Shown here: in pieces, positions 46,366 to 54,883 of the stretch | Position numbering within the stretch: the stretch's first letter is position 1 | Layout of the letters: every line of letters begins with the position of its first letter | From: Dongia rigui | GTDB lineage: Bacteria; Pseudomonadota; Alphaproteobacteria; Dongiales; Dongiaceae | Length of the DNA: 64,000 nucleotides | Assembly: GCF_034044635.1 (NCBI RefSeq) | Contig: NZ_JAXCLX010000003.1 | Coordinates: 310,001-374,000, forward strand | Reading direction: 5' to 3' | Notes under the pieces: model-generated | Databases searched by the model: none | Told to the model about the DNA's origin: nothing | The model's input: only the letters and a program-made list of their open reading frames with translations | Position numbers and translations under genes: made by a program

Positions 46366-46622
46366 GATGCGAGTGCCAGCGCGGCAAACAGCATCGTCGG
46401 CAGCAGGATGCCGGCCCAGGCACGCCAGGCGGAACGAACCGCAAAGGCCCAGAGGATCGCACCGCAACAGAACGCGAAGCTGAGCATCATGGCGACGGCA
46501 ACAGCCTCGGCCCTCGGCAAAGGCAGCACCGCAGGCAGACCGATGACGATGGCCGCAGCCAGGGCATAGCCGCCCATAACCGCCGCCAATATGCGCGCCG
46601 CGATATCCAGCCGCATCCTCAC
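46362..46622 (-). CDS. DUF3649 family membrane protein
   Basis: An 86-aa protein with three hydrophobic helices (LAAVMGGYALAAAIVIGLPA; AVAMMLSFAFCCGAILWAFA; WAGILLPTMLFAALALA). It is the usual companion of PepSY/DUF3325 in siderophore-receptor units. It is taken to start at GTG 46622, overlapping the receptor stop (GTGA); ATG at 46616 is an alternative. It overlaps the PepSY gene by four bases. Confidence 0.82.
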   Translation of the reverse strand: MRMRLDIAARILAAVMGGYALAAAIVIGLPAVLPLPRAEAVAVAMMLSFAFCCGAILWAFAVRSAWRAWAGILLPTMLFAALALAS

Positions 46623-49075
46623 CAGGTGTATTTCACCGTGCCGATGATGGTGCGGCCGGCGCCATAAAAGCAGCGATCGATGCCGATGCAGGAAGCCACG
46701 TATTTGTTGTCGGCGATGTTGCTGGCATTGAGCTGCGCGATCCAGCCATCGAGCGACGGGCTGAGTTCGCCGAAATCGTAGCGCACGGCCGCGTCGAACA
46801 GCAGGTAATCGGGAACCTTGTAGCTGTTGGCATCATCGCCATAGGTCTCGCCGACATAGCGCGCACCGGCCCCAAGGCCGAGGCCGGCAAAATCACCTTC
46901 CTGGAACGTGTAATTGACCCAGACCGAACCCGCATGCGTGGGAATGGCAGCCTTCTGCTTGCCCTCGACATTGTGGTCGTCGCCGTCGATGCCGGTTGCC
47001 GTATCGCCGCTCTTGAGGATTTCGGTGTCGAGATAGGTATAGGCGAAGGTGGCATCGAGGCCGTCGGCAAGGCTCGCCTTGGCTTCCAGTTCGATGCCGC
47101 GTGACCCGATCTCGCCGGTCTGGGTCGATAGGCTCGGGTTGACGGGATCCGCGGTCACCACATTCTGCCGCTTGATGTCGAAGGCCGAAAGCGTGATGAA
47201 GCTGTCATAGCCGGGCGGCTGATACTTGATGCCGACTTCGAACTGCTGGCCGGTCGTGGGCTTGAACGGTTTGCCGTCCTCGTCGGTGCCGATCTCAGGC
47301 TCGAAGGATTCCGAATAGCTGAAATAGGGCGAGAAGCCGCTCTCGAAGGCGTAGAGCACGCCGGCGCGCCAGGTGAAGGCGTCATCGGTCTGCTTCGTCG
47401 TTTCGTCCGTCATGCGGTTGGTCAATTCGCCCGACGTCCAATCCTGACGCCCACCGAATGTCAGAATGAGATCATCCCATTTGAACTGTTCCTGGGCGTA
47501 GAGGCCCAGCTGTTTGCTGAGCTGCGCTTGGCTGCGAAACGGCGCCACCGTGTTGGCAAAATTGTCGTTATCGGGATCGAAGACATCGAGATCGGTCCAG
47601 AGACCGAGTTCGCGCTTGGTGTCATTGTCGAGTATCTGGCCATCGACACCCAGCAGAAAGGTATGCTCCACCGGGCCGGTATCGAATTTGGCTTCGAGCT
47701 GGTTATCAAGTGTCCAATCGTTGGAGTGCTCGATCATGCCGAAGGCGTAGCGGCTGGCGTTGATCTGATCGGCGCGCAGGTTCTGTAGGTAGACACCCTT
47801 GAAGTCGAGTCGGTTGTAGTTGTAGCGAAAATTCTGGCGAACGGTGAACGTATCGTCGAAGGCATGCTCGGCCAGATAGCCGATGGCGTAGGAATCACGG
47901 TCCCATTCCTGGTAATTCGTGTCGCCGGTGTAAAGACTGCTTGAGATATCGCCATAGGGATTGCCGAGCACCGTCCCCCGCGTCGGCAACCAGTTGAGCG
48001 GCGACGAGTCAAAATCGTCCTTCTGCATGCGCGCCAGCAAGGTAATGCTGGTATCTTCGTTGGGCCGCCACGTCAGCGCCGGCGCCACGGCATAGCGCCG
48101 GCGATCGGAGAAATCGACCTCGGTATCGTTGTCCCATCCCGTCGCCGTCAGGCGATAGAGGAACTCCTTGTCCTCGTCCATGGCGCCGCTGATATCGAAG
48201 ATGCCCTGGAAGAGGTCATTGTTGCCGGCCTGGAAGCCGATCTCGCCCTGGAAATCCTCGGTCGGGCGCTTGCTCACCATGTTGAAGATGCCGCCAGGCG
48301 TCGATTGGCCGTAAAGCACCGAGGCCGGCCCTTTCAGCACTTCGACGCGTTCGAAGAAATAGGGGTCGAAGGCCGATGAGACATAACCGGTGCCGGCCAG
48401 TTTGAGGCCGTCGATATATTCGTTGCTGGAGGGGCCCGTCGTACCGTCGCCGCCAAACCCACGAATCGCCACGGTGTCGCCACCGATGGCACCGGACGTG
48501 CCATGGCCACCGCTGATGAGGCCAGACGTATAGGCAAGCGCTTGCGACATATCGGTCACATTGCGCGCCTCCATCTCGTCGCGCGTGACGACCGAGATCG
48601 ATTGCGGTGTTTCGATGAGCGGCGTGTCCGTCTTGGTACCGGTGGCACTTTGTGTGGCGACATAGCCGTCGACCGGCCCCCACGCCGTTTCGGTTTCGGC
48701 TGTATCCGTGACACTGAGCGGCGCCAGGTCAGTGCTGTCACCCGAAACGAGATCGAGGGTCACGGCATTGGTACCGGATATGCGGTAGTTGAAGCCGGTG
48801 CCCGCTAGGACCGCCTGCAAGGCCGCCTCGGTGGTCAACATCCCATTGGCGCCGGCGCTGTTGATGCCGCTGATCTTGGCCGCGTCGAAGACAATCTGCA
48901 GGCCGGTCTGCGCCGCGAGTTGGTTGAGCGCCGATGCCAGTGCCTGCGGCGCGATGTCGATTGCGTGGGGCTGCGACAGAACGGGCGGCGTGCTTTGCGC
49001 CCATGCCATATCAGCGACCGTGCCAATCAGCAGGCAAGACGACAGCAGCAGTGCACGCAGGTTCTTTCTCGGCAT
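46619..49075 (-). CDS. TonB-dependent siderophore receptor with STN signalling domain
   Basis: An 818-aa outer-membrane receptor. A signal peptide (MPRKNLRALLLSSCLLIGTV, cleaved near AWAQS) is followed by an STN domain (about residues 45-115, ALASALNQLAAQTGLQIVFD) that contacts the FecR-type anti-sigma protein. A plug domain follows (SISVVTRDEMEARNVTDMSQ, RGFGGDGT), then a 22-strand barrel ending in the aromatic terminus GTVKYTW. It imports a ferric siderophore with TonB energy; FpvA/FoxA-type hydroxamate receptors are the closest look-alikes. The start is set at ATG 49075; the longer open frame to 49291 lacks support. It lies 124 bp from fecR. Confidence 0.92.
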   Translation of the reverse strand: MPRKNLRALLLSSCLLIGTVADMAWAQSTPPVLSQPHAIDIAPQALASALNQLAAQTGLQIVFDAAKISGINSAGANGMLTTEAALQAVLAGTGFNYRISGTNAVTLDLVSGDSTDLAPLSVTDTAETETAWGPVDGYVATQSATGTKTDTPLIETPQSISVVTRDEMEARNVTDMSQALAYTSGLISGGHGTSGAIGGDTVAIRGFGGDGTTGPSSNEYIDGLKLAGTGYVSSAFDPYFFERVEVLKGPASVLYGQSTPGGIFNMVSKRPTEDFQGEIGFQAGNNDLFQGIFDISGAMDEDKEFLYRLTATGWDNDTEVDFSDRRRYAVAPALTWRPNEDTSITLLARMQKDDFDSSPLNWLPTRGTVLGNPYGDISSSLYTGDTNYQEWDRDSYAIGYLAEHAFDDTFTVRQNFRYNYNRLDFKGVYLQNLRADQINASRYAFGMIEHSNDWTLDNQLEAKFDTGPVEHTFLLGVDGQILDNDTKRELGLWTDLDVFDPDNDNFANTVAPFRSQAQLSKQLGLYAQEQFKWDDLILTFGGRQDWTSGELTNRMTDETTKQTDDAFTWRAGVLYAFESGFSPYFSYSESFEPEIGTDEDGKPFKPTTGQQFEVGIKYQPPGYDSFITLSAFDIKRQNVVTADPVNPSLSTQTGEIGSRGIELEAKASLADGLDATFAYTYLDTEILKSGDTATGIDGDDHNVEGKQKAAIPTHAGSVWVNYTFQEGDFAGLGLGAGARYVGETYGDDANSYKVPDYLLFDAAVRYDFGELSPSLDGWIAQLNASNIADNKYVASCIGIDRCFYGAGRTIIGTVKYTW

Positions 49076-49199
49076 TCCATCCCCCAAATTCCAACGGGAC
49101 CTGAATGCCGATGCGGCAGTCCAGATATCGTCCCCGATATCGAAGACACTGAGCGGGCGCTTTTGAGGACGTGTTTTCTGAAAATAGTTTGGGTTGGGC

Positions 49200-50165
49200 T
49201 CAGCCGTGCAGGACGACGAGCAGCGACCCGATGCCGGAATATTCGATGCCCAGACTGCGGCACAGCAATTCGATGGCGGCAACGGGATCACGGGTATCGA
49301 ACGTGCCGCCGATGCGGCGCGCCTTCAGATCGTCACCCAGGATGACGATGCGGGTATTGGTATGGCGCTGCAGCCGCTCGACCACCGAGGTAAGGCTTTC
49401 ATCCTCGATCACGATCTTGCCGGACCGCCAGTCCGGGCCATTAATGTCGATGCGGCGGGTCTCGCCAATGGCGCCGGTATTGTCGTATCGCAGGCTTTCG
49501 CCGGCCTGCAGAATGACCTTGGCACCGCTTGCCGTTTCGACGCGCACGGCGTGGACCAGCACTTTGACTTCCGCCGCACGACCTGCCCCTTCGGCAGGCT
49601 CGCTGAGCCTGACGTCGAATTCGGTGCCCAGGGCCGTTGCAGCACCACCTGCTGCTTCGACGATGAAGGGTCTGGCGGGGTCCTTGGTGACCGTGAAATA
49701 GGCTTCGCCCCGCAGCAAATGCACCACGCGCTGCTTCTCGCCGAAGGAGAAGGCGACCGCAGAACCGGCGTTGAGCTGCAGCAATGAACCGTCGGCCAAT
49801 GTCACGACCGGCAGCGCTTCGGTCCCGGCGCGCAGATCGGCCCGCAGCCGCATCGGCCCATCGAACAGCAGAAAGAGCGCCAATGACGCCGCAACGGCGG
49901 CCCCCAAGGGTAGCCAGGCGCGTTGCCGGGGTATCTTCGCTGATATCGCCGGAGGGGCTTCCAGCGCGGCGAATGCCCGCGGCGCCAGCTGCAGAATGGC
50001 CTGTACCTGCGCCAGGGCCGCGGCACGCCGCTCGTCGCCAGCCAGCCAGGCGTCGAGATTCCGGCGATCCTCGGCGGAGAAATCGGGCGCCTGCATGCGC
50101 AGCAGCCAATCGGCCGCCTCCGCGTTCAGTGCCTTCATGTCTTGCGTGCTGGCTCGTGCTCGCAC
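49200..50165 (-). CDS. fecR: FecR-family anti-sigma factor / signal transducer
   Basis: A 321-aa inner-membrane protein. The N-terminal cytosolic anti-sigma domain (DUF4880: EAADWLLRMQAPDFSAEDRR, LDAWLAGDERRAAA) is followed by one transmembrane helix (LPLGAAVAASLALFLLF, about residues 88-106). The periplasmic FecR domain (TLADGSLLQLNAGSAVAFSF, VHLLRGEAYFTV) and a C-terminal STN-like domain complete it. It relays receptor occupancy to the sigma factor. GTG at 50165 is preferred because TGAGG lies seven bases upstream; ATG at 50138 is the alternative. Confidence 0.9.
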   Translation of the reverse strand: MRARASTQDMKALNAEAADWLLRMQAPDFSAEDRRNLDAWLAGDERRAAALAQVQAILQLAPRAFAALEAPPAISAKIPRQRAWLPLGAAVAASLALFLLFDGPMRLRADLRAGTEALPVVTLADGSLLQLNAGSAVAFSFGEKQRVVHLLRGEAYFTVTKDPARPFIVEAAGGAATALGTEFDVRLSEPAEGAGRAAEVKVLVHAVRVETASGAKVILQAGESLRYDNTGAIGETRRIDINGPDWRSGKIVIEDESLTSVVERLQRHTNTRIVILGDDLKARRIGGTFDTRDPVAAIELLCRSLGIEYSGIGSLLVVLHG

Positions 50166-50289
50166 CGGCAATCCTCAATGCTCGTCTGCCGATACCTTCG
50201 GCAGCTTCTATTCTAAAGACACGCGAGGGTCGGGTTCGGGGATGTGACCCTCGACAAAGTGTCGCCCGAAAGTTTCGTACCGCGAAAGT

Positions 50290-50808
50290 TCAGGGCGGAC
50301 CTTCCTGACGCAGATCCGGCATCCGTTCCAGGCACGTCGCGATCGCCAGGCGCAGATGGCGCTCGACCATGTTGCGGGTGATACCGAGACGTCCGGCGAT
50401 TTCCAGCGGGGTCAGATGTTCCAAGGCATAGAGACGGAAGGCTTCGCGCTGGCGCGGCGGCAGGTCGGCAATGGCCTGGACAAGCGCCGTCAATTGCGCC
50501 CGGCCGTCAAAGACTCTGTCCTGCAACGGCGCCCGGTCGGCCACGAGGGCCAATTCGGCCTCGGGATCGGCTGCCATCGTCAGCACGCGCTGATGCCGGT
50601 GCTGGTTGACGGCCAGATTGGCGGCCGTGCGGAAAAGGTAGGCGCGCGGGTCGGCAATCGGGCCCCGGGGTCTCGCCTGCATGACCTTCAAGAACGCTTC
50701 CTGGGCGATATCCGCCGCCAAGTCGGGACTTGCGACCCGGCGCTGGAGGAATCGGGTTAAGTCCCTGGCATAACTGCGAAATAGGGCGTTGAGATCCTCG
50801 ACGCGCAT
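50290..50808 (-). CDS. fecI: ECF RNA polymerase sigma factor, FecI type
   Basis: A 172-aa ECF sigma factor. Region 2 includes DLTRFLQRRVASPDLAADIAQ then EAFLKVMQARPRG, and region 4 has LPPRQREAFRLYALEHLTPL and the helix-turn-helix IAGRLGITRNMVERHLRLAI. It directs transcription of the receptor unit when released by the FecR protein. The ATG at 50808 is chosen (MRVEDLNALFRSYARDLTRF is the family start, and GGAAGGG lies just upstream), although the frame is open to 51027. A Fur-box-like palindrome sits 61-79 bases upstream. Confidence 0.92.
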   Translation of the reverse strand: MRVEDLNALFRSYARDLTRFLQRRVASPDLAADIAQEAFLKVMQARPRGPIADPRAYLFRTAANLAVNQHRHQRVLTMAADPEAELALVADRAPLQDRVFDGRAQLTALVQAIADLPPRQREAFRLYALEHLTPLEIAGRLGITRNMVERHLRLAIATCLERMPDLRQEGPP

Positions 50809-50868
50809 GGCCCTTCCGGTACATCCCCAGACAGCGCAAAAATGCGCCGCCCTGGCCAGAGCTATATC

Positions 50869-50887
50869 GCAACTAAGAATTAGTCGC
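50869..50887 (-). promoter_or_regulatory. Fur-box-like palindrome upstream of fecI
   Basis: GCAACTAAGAATTAGTCGC is a 19-bp palindrome with half-sites GC(A/G)ACTAA and TTAGT(C/T)GC around three bases, in AT-rich surroundings. Size and pattern resemble alphaproteobacterial Fur boxes. It lies between the amine oxidase gene's 3' end and the sigma gene, where it could repress the iron-uptake unit in iron-replete cells. Confidence 0.65.
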
Positions 50888-50911
50888 AATAACTCTGTCG
50901 CCGAGCTTCGC

Positions 50912-52198
50912 TCAGCGACGGTTGCCCCGCTCGCGCCAGGCATCCTGGGCCTGGAGGGACCAATAGGTGAGCTGCACCGCGACCCGCCCGAACGGTCCGC
51001 CATTCCAATCGAGGCCGAAGGGTGCAAAGAGCCGGTAGCGGTCGCTCGCCCCCGTGATCGCTTCCGCGATGACCTTGCCGCCGATGGCCGTCGTGTTCAT
51101 GCCATGCCCCCCGAAGGCCGTGCAGTGCCACAACCCCTCGCCCAACTTACCGATCTGGGGCATCAGATGCCGGGCATAGGACATGAGGCCGGACCAGGCG
51201 AGCTCGACCTTGACGTCCTTGAGCTGCGGATAGGTGCCGACCATTTCCCTGCGCAACAGGCCCGCAAGGCCCTGGGGATCGGCCGTGCGCGTCGTGATGC
51301 GCCCGCCCCATAGGATGCGGTCGCCATCCACGACACGGTAGTAATCGCCGGCGCGCCGGTCATCGCCGATCGCCGCCTTGGTGCGGATCGTCTGCGGCAG
51401 CAGGTCACCGAGCCGTTCCGTGAGCAGCACATAGGTGGCGATGGGAAGGAACGAACGCGTCAGCCGCTTCTCGATGCCGTCGGTATAGCCGCCACCGGCC
51501 AACACAACATGCTGCGCCGTGACCTTGGCCATAGGTGTCGTCACAACATGACCGGCACCCTGCGGCGCCAGGGCAAGTGCCGGCGTCTCTTCATGGATGG
51601 CACCGCCTAGCCGCACAATCTCGGCGCCGATGGCGCGCGCATAATTGAGCGGATGAAAGTGAAAGCCATCGGGATCGTAGAGACCCTGATGGTAAGAGGG
51701 GCTGCTGAGATCCGCCTGCACGGCGGCGCGGTCGCGGAATTCGAGATGCTCGCCGAAGCGGGTGTTCATCTCATCGCGATAGGCCTTGAGGCCGTCCGCC
51801 CCATCGTGCCGGAGGACGCGGAGGATGCCGGGCGCCACATCAGCGCCGGCGATGCGGAGACCTTCGATATTGCTGCGGACGATCTCGACGCCTTCGATCG
51901 ACATCCGGTAGAGCGTTTCCGCATCCGCCCGGCTGACGCGCCGTTCGATGTTCTCGATGCCCGTCGCATAGCCGGCCGTGACGAAGCCACCGTTCCTGCC
52001 CGACGCGCCCCAGGCGATGCGGTTGCGCTCGAGGAGTGCCACCTTGCGCCCGCCGCGCGCGCATTCGAGCGCTGCGGTGAGGCCGGCAAGGCCACCGCCG
52101 ATGACGCAGACATCAACCTCGATATCGCGCGCCAAAGGCGCGTGACGGATATCGTCGACCAGAGAGCGGCGGTAATAGGTGTCGATATACTCCGCCAT
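50912..52198 (-). CDS. FAD-dependent amine/amino-acid oxidase (PuuB/DAO type)
   Basis: A 428-aa flavoenzyme of the D-amino-acid oxidase fold. The dinucleotide motif VCVIGGGLAGLTAALECARG lies at residues 30-49. ERNRIAWGASGRNGGFVTAG is the typical GASGRNGG stretch of gamma-glutamylputrescine oxidase-like enzymes. The C-terminal FAD loop reads LWHCTAFGGHGMNTTAIGGK. The ATG at 52198 follows AAGGA by seven bases; the frame is open upstream into the ABC-F gene but that is not used. It probably oxidises an amine or secondary amino acid; PuuB of putrescine breakdown is the best guess, without other puu genes nearby. A hairpin at about 50897-50919 lies at its 3' end. Confidence 0.87.
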   Translation of the reverse strand: MAEYIDTYYRRSLVDDIRHAPLARDIEVDVCVIGGGLAGLTAALECARGGRKVALLERNRIAWGASGRNGGFVTAGYATGIENIERRVSRADAETLYRMSIEGVEIVRSNIEGLRIAGADVAPGILRVLRHDGADGLKAYRDEMNTRFGEHLEFRDRAAVQADLSSPSYHQGLYDPDGFHFHPLNYARAIGAEIVRLGGAIHEETPALALAPQGAGHVVTTPMAKVTAQHVVLAGGGYTDGIEKRLTRSFLPIATYVLLTERLGDLLPQTIRTKAAIGDDRRAGDYYRVVDGDRILWGGRITTRTADPQGLAGLLRREMVGTYPQLKDVKVELAWSGLMSYARHLMPQIGKLGEGLWHCTAFGGHGMNTTAIGGKVIAEAITGASDRYRLFAPFGLDWNGGPFGRVAVQLTYWSLQAQDAWRERGNRR

Positions 52199-52202
52199 GA
52201 AT

Positions 52203-54017
52203 TTATCCTTCGAGGCTGGTGCGCCGCTCTTCGAGTTCCAGCCATTTGAGCTCGGCCGTTTCGAGATCGGCCTTCTTGGCCGCCAGCAAGGTCGAGGCTT
52301 TCTCGAACTTGCCCGGGTCGCGGGCATAGAGATTGGGGTCGGCCAGGGCGGTCTCGATCGTCTTGATCTCGGCTTCCAGCGTCGTCATGCGGTCGGCGAT
52401 CTGGTCGAGAGCTCGCTGATCCTTGGATGACCAGCGTTCGGCCGTGGGGGCCGCCACCGGCTTGGCTGCGACCTTCGGCTTCACCTCGATAGCGTGGCGC
52501 TCGGCCACTTTCCGCTGGTCGAGATAATCGGAATAGCCGCCGGGATATTCTTCGACCACGCCATCGCCTTCGACGGCAATGATCGAGGTCGCCAGACGGT
52601 CGAGGAAATCGCGGTCGTGGCTCACCACAATGACCGTGCCGTCGAAATCGCCCAGGACATCCTGCAACAGATCGAGCGTGTCCATGTCGAGATCGTTGGT
52701 GGGCTCGTCGAGGATGATGAGATTGGCGGGCTGAGCGAAGAGCTTGGCGAGCAGCAGCCGGGCGCGCTCGCCGCCGGAAAGTGCCCGGACCGGCATGGTC
52801 GCCTGCTTCTCGTCAAAGAGGAAATCGCGCAAATAGGCCACGACATGGCGCGAACGGCCTTGCGCCACGATGGAATCGCCGCCGCCCGAGGCCAGGGTCT
52901 GCCACAAGGTCTTGTCGAGATCGAAGCTCTCGCGCTTCTGGTCGAGATAGAGCGGCGTCACATTGGTGCCGAGCTTGATCTTGCCGCTGTCGGGGGCGAG
53001 GTCGCCGGTCAGCATCTTGATCAGCGTCGTCTTGCCGGCGCCATTGGGGCCGATGATGCCGATGCGGTCACCGCGCTGAATGCGGGTCGAGAAATCCTTG
53101 GCGATGACGCGCGTGCTGCCATCGGGGCGCGTGAAGTTCTTGGTGATCTTCTCGGCTTCGACGACCAAGTGGCCGCCCTGCACCGCTTCGCCGAGCTCCA
53201 GTTTCGCCCGACCGATCGCGCGCAACTGCTCGGCACGCTGCTTGCGCAAGGCGAGGAGGCCACGGCGGCGGCCTTCATTGCGCGAGCGGCGCGCCGTGAC
53301 ACCGCGCGCCATCCAGTATTCTTCCTGCTCGATCTTCTTCTCCAGCCGCCGCGCCTCGGCCGCCTCCTGCGACATGATGCCGGCAGACCAGTCTTCGAAG
53401 GCAGCAAAATTGCCGTCCATCTCGAACATGCGGCCGCGGTCGAGCCATAGGACGCGTTTCGACAACGCATTGAGGAAGGTGCGGTCGTGGCTGATCATGA
53501 GGATGCCGCCCTGGAACTGGGCCAACTCCTGCTCCAGCCATTCGATGGTGGGGAGATCGAGATGGTTGGTCGGCTCGTCGAGCAGCAGGATTTCCGGCTC
53601 CGCCACCAGGGCATGGGCAAGCGCCGCACGCCGGCCTTCGCCACCAGAAAGGGTCGCCGTGTCGCGCTCAGGGGCGAGGTCGAGGTGATCGAGCACGCGC
53701 TGGATGCGGTAATCGTCGGTCTCCATCCCCGGCACGGCTTTCGCCACGAAATCGGCGACCGTGCCGCGCCCGCCGAGATCGGGGCTTTGCATCAGATAGC
53801 CGATGCGGGTGCCGGGCTGGAGGAAACGGACCCCGCCATCGAGCTCGATTGAGCCTGCCAAGGCCTTGAGAATGGTGGATTTTCCCGACCCGTTGGCACC
53901 GACCAGCGCCACGCGTTCGCCTTTACCCAAGGTGAGCGTGATACCGGAAAAGAGCGGCTTGCCGCCGAAAGTAACGGCAGCGTCGCGAAGGGCGATGAGC
54001 GGTGGGGCGGGCGGCAT
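52203..54017 (-). CDS. uup: ABC-F family ATPase, Uup type
   Basis: A 604-aa soluble protein with two ABC cassettes and no membrane segment. Cassette 1: VALVGANGSGKSTILKALAG, LSGGEGRRAALAHALVAEPE, LLLDEPTNHLD. Cassette 2: GIIGPNGAGKTTLIKMLTGD, LSGGERARLLLAKLFAQPAN, ILDEPTNDLD. The linker (about 230-290) is charged, and a C-terminal coiled coil (about 525-604, DQIADRMTTLEAEIKTIETA) is the Uup signature that distinguishes it from EttA. It is a ribosome-associated translation factor, also linked to suppression of transposon excision. It lies four bases upstream of the oxidase gene. Confidence 0.9.
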   Translation of the reverse strand: MPPAPPLIALRDAAVTFGGKPLFSGITLTLGKGERVALVGANGSGKSTILKALAGSIELDGGVRFLQPGTRIGYLMQSPDLGGRGTVADFVAKAVPGMETDDYRIQRVLDHLDLAPERDTATLSGGEGRRAALAHALVAEPEILLLDEPTNHLDLPTIEWLEQELAQFQGGILMISHDRTFLNALSKRVLWLDRGRMFEMDGNFAAFEDWSAGIMSQEAAEARRLEKKIEQEEYWMARGVTARRSRNEGRRRGLLALRKQRAEQLRAIGRAKLELGEAVQGGHLVVEAEKITKNFTRPDGSTRVIAKDFSTRIQRGDRIGIIGPNGAGKTTLIKMLTGDLAPDSGKIKLGTNVTPLYLDQKRESFDLDKTLWQTLASGGGDSIVAQGRSRHVVAYLRDFLFDEKQATMPVRALSGGERARLLLAKLFAQPANLIILDEPTNDLDMDTLDLLQDVLGDFDGTVIVVSHDRDFLDRLATSIIAVEGDGVVEEYPGGYSDYLDQRKVAERHAIEVKPKVAAKPVAAPTAERWSSKDQRALDQIADRMTTLEAEIKTIETALADPNLYARDPGKFEKASTLLAAKKADLETAELKWLELEERRTSLEG

Positions 54018-54057
54018 GAGCTGCAGGCAATCTCGTCAAATGAACCTGCCGGGTGAC

Positions 54058-54804
54058 CTACTTGATGCCGCGCTCCTTGGCAATCCTGTCATAGGCGGCG
54101 TTGAGGGTCGCCACCTTCTCATTGGCGAGCGCCACAAACTCGGCAGGGAGCCCTTGCGCCACCAGCTTGTCCGGGTGGTTCTCCCGCATCAGGCGGCGCC
54201 AGGATGCCTTGATTTCGTCGTCGCTCTGCTCGCGCCGGACGCCGAGCACCGTATAGGGATCGGCGTGATCCGGCCCGACATTGACCTCGCGCATGCGGGC
54301 GAAATCGGCATCGGTGAAGCCGAAGATGCGGGCCACTTCACGGATATAGGCGATCTCGCTGTCATGCACCTCGCCATCGGCCCGGGCGATGTGAAAGAGG
54401 CCGTCGATCAGCTCCTCCAGCACGGGGTGCCGCTCGTCGAACATGTTGGCGAGCTGCCGGGCATAGGCATCGAACCCGGCAACGTCGCGCTTGGCTTGGT
54501 CGAAGACGCGGGCGACGTTGTTGAGCTCGTCCGTCGGCACCTTGAAGACCTGCTTAAAGGCCGCCACCTCGGAGCGCGATACCGTCCCATCGGCCTTGGC
54601 CATCTTGGCGCCCAGCGCGATGACGGCGATGGTGAAAGCAATTTCACGCGTGGCGCGGCGATCGTCATGGGCTGCGGGCAGCGCTTCTTCTTCCAATTGC
54701 TTGTCGATGGCATGGCCGGCAAGCGCCCCCAGCAGGGCGCCCAAAGGTCCGCCCAGTGCAAAAAAGCCGGCGGCCCCGCCGATGATCTTTCCCCAAACGC
54801 TCAT
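54058..54804 (-). CDS. djlA: TerB-like / J-domain co-chaperone (DjlA-like)
   Basis: A 248-aa protein. An N-terminal hydrophobic Gly/Ala-rich segment (IIGGAAGFFALGGPLGALLG) probably anchors it to the membrane. Residues about 55-150 form a TerB/TerD-like helical domain with a DGTVSRSEVAAFKQVF loop. A C-terminal J-domain (about 180-248) carries YTVLGV and the essential HPD in RENHPDKLVAQGLPAE. It stimulates DnaK, as E. coli DjlA does. The ATG at 54804 starts the conserved MSVWGKIIGGAAG. It is convergent or tandem with no obvious operon partner. Confidence 0.88.
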   Translation of the reverse strand: MSVWGKIIGGAAGFFALGGPLGALLGALAGHAIDKQLEEEALPAAHDDRRATREIAFTIAVIALGAKMAKADGTVSRSEVAAFKQVFKVPTDELNNVARVFDQAKRDVAGFDAYARQLANMFDERHPVLEELIDGLFHIARADGEVHDSEIAYIREVARIFGFTDADFARMREVNVGPDHADPYTVLGVRREQSDDEIKASWRRLMRENHPDKLVAQGLPAEFVALANEKVATLNAAYDRIAKERGIK

Positions 54805-54883
54805 GGGGCGAAGATACCCAGGGCGGACAGCGATTGCCAGCGGGGTTGACGGGCGGTCCGCGACCGATTGGCGCAGAAAATCG

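Noticed and set aside
49076-49291. N-terminal extension of the siderophore receptor frame
   Set aside because: The extension overlaps fecR and precedes a perfect signal peptide that starts at 49075.
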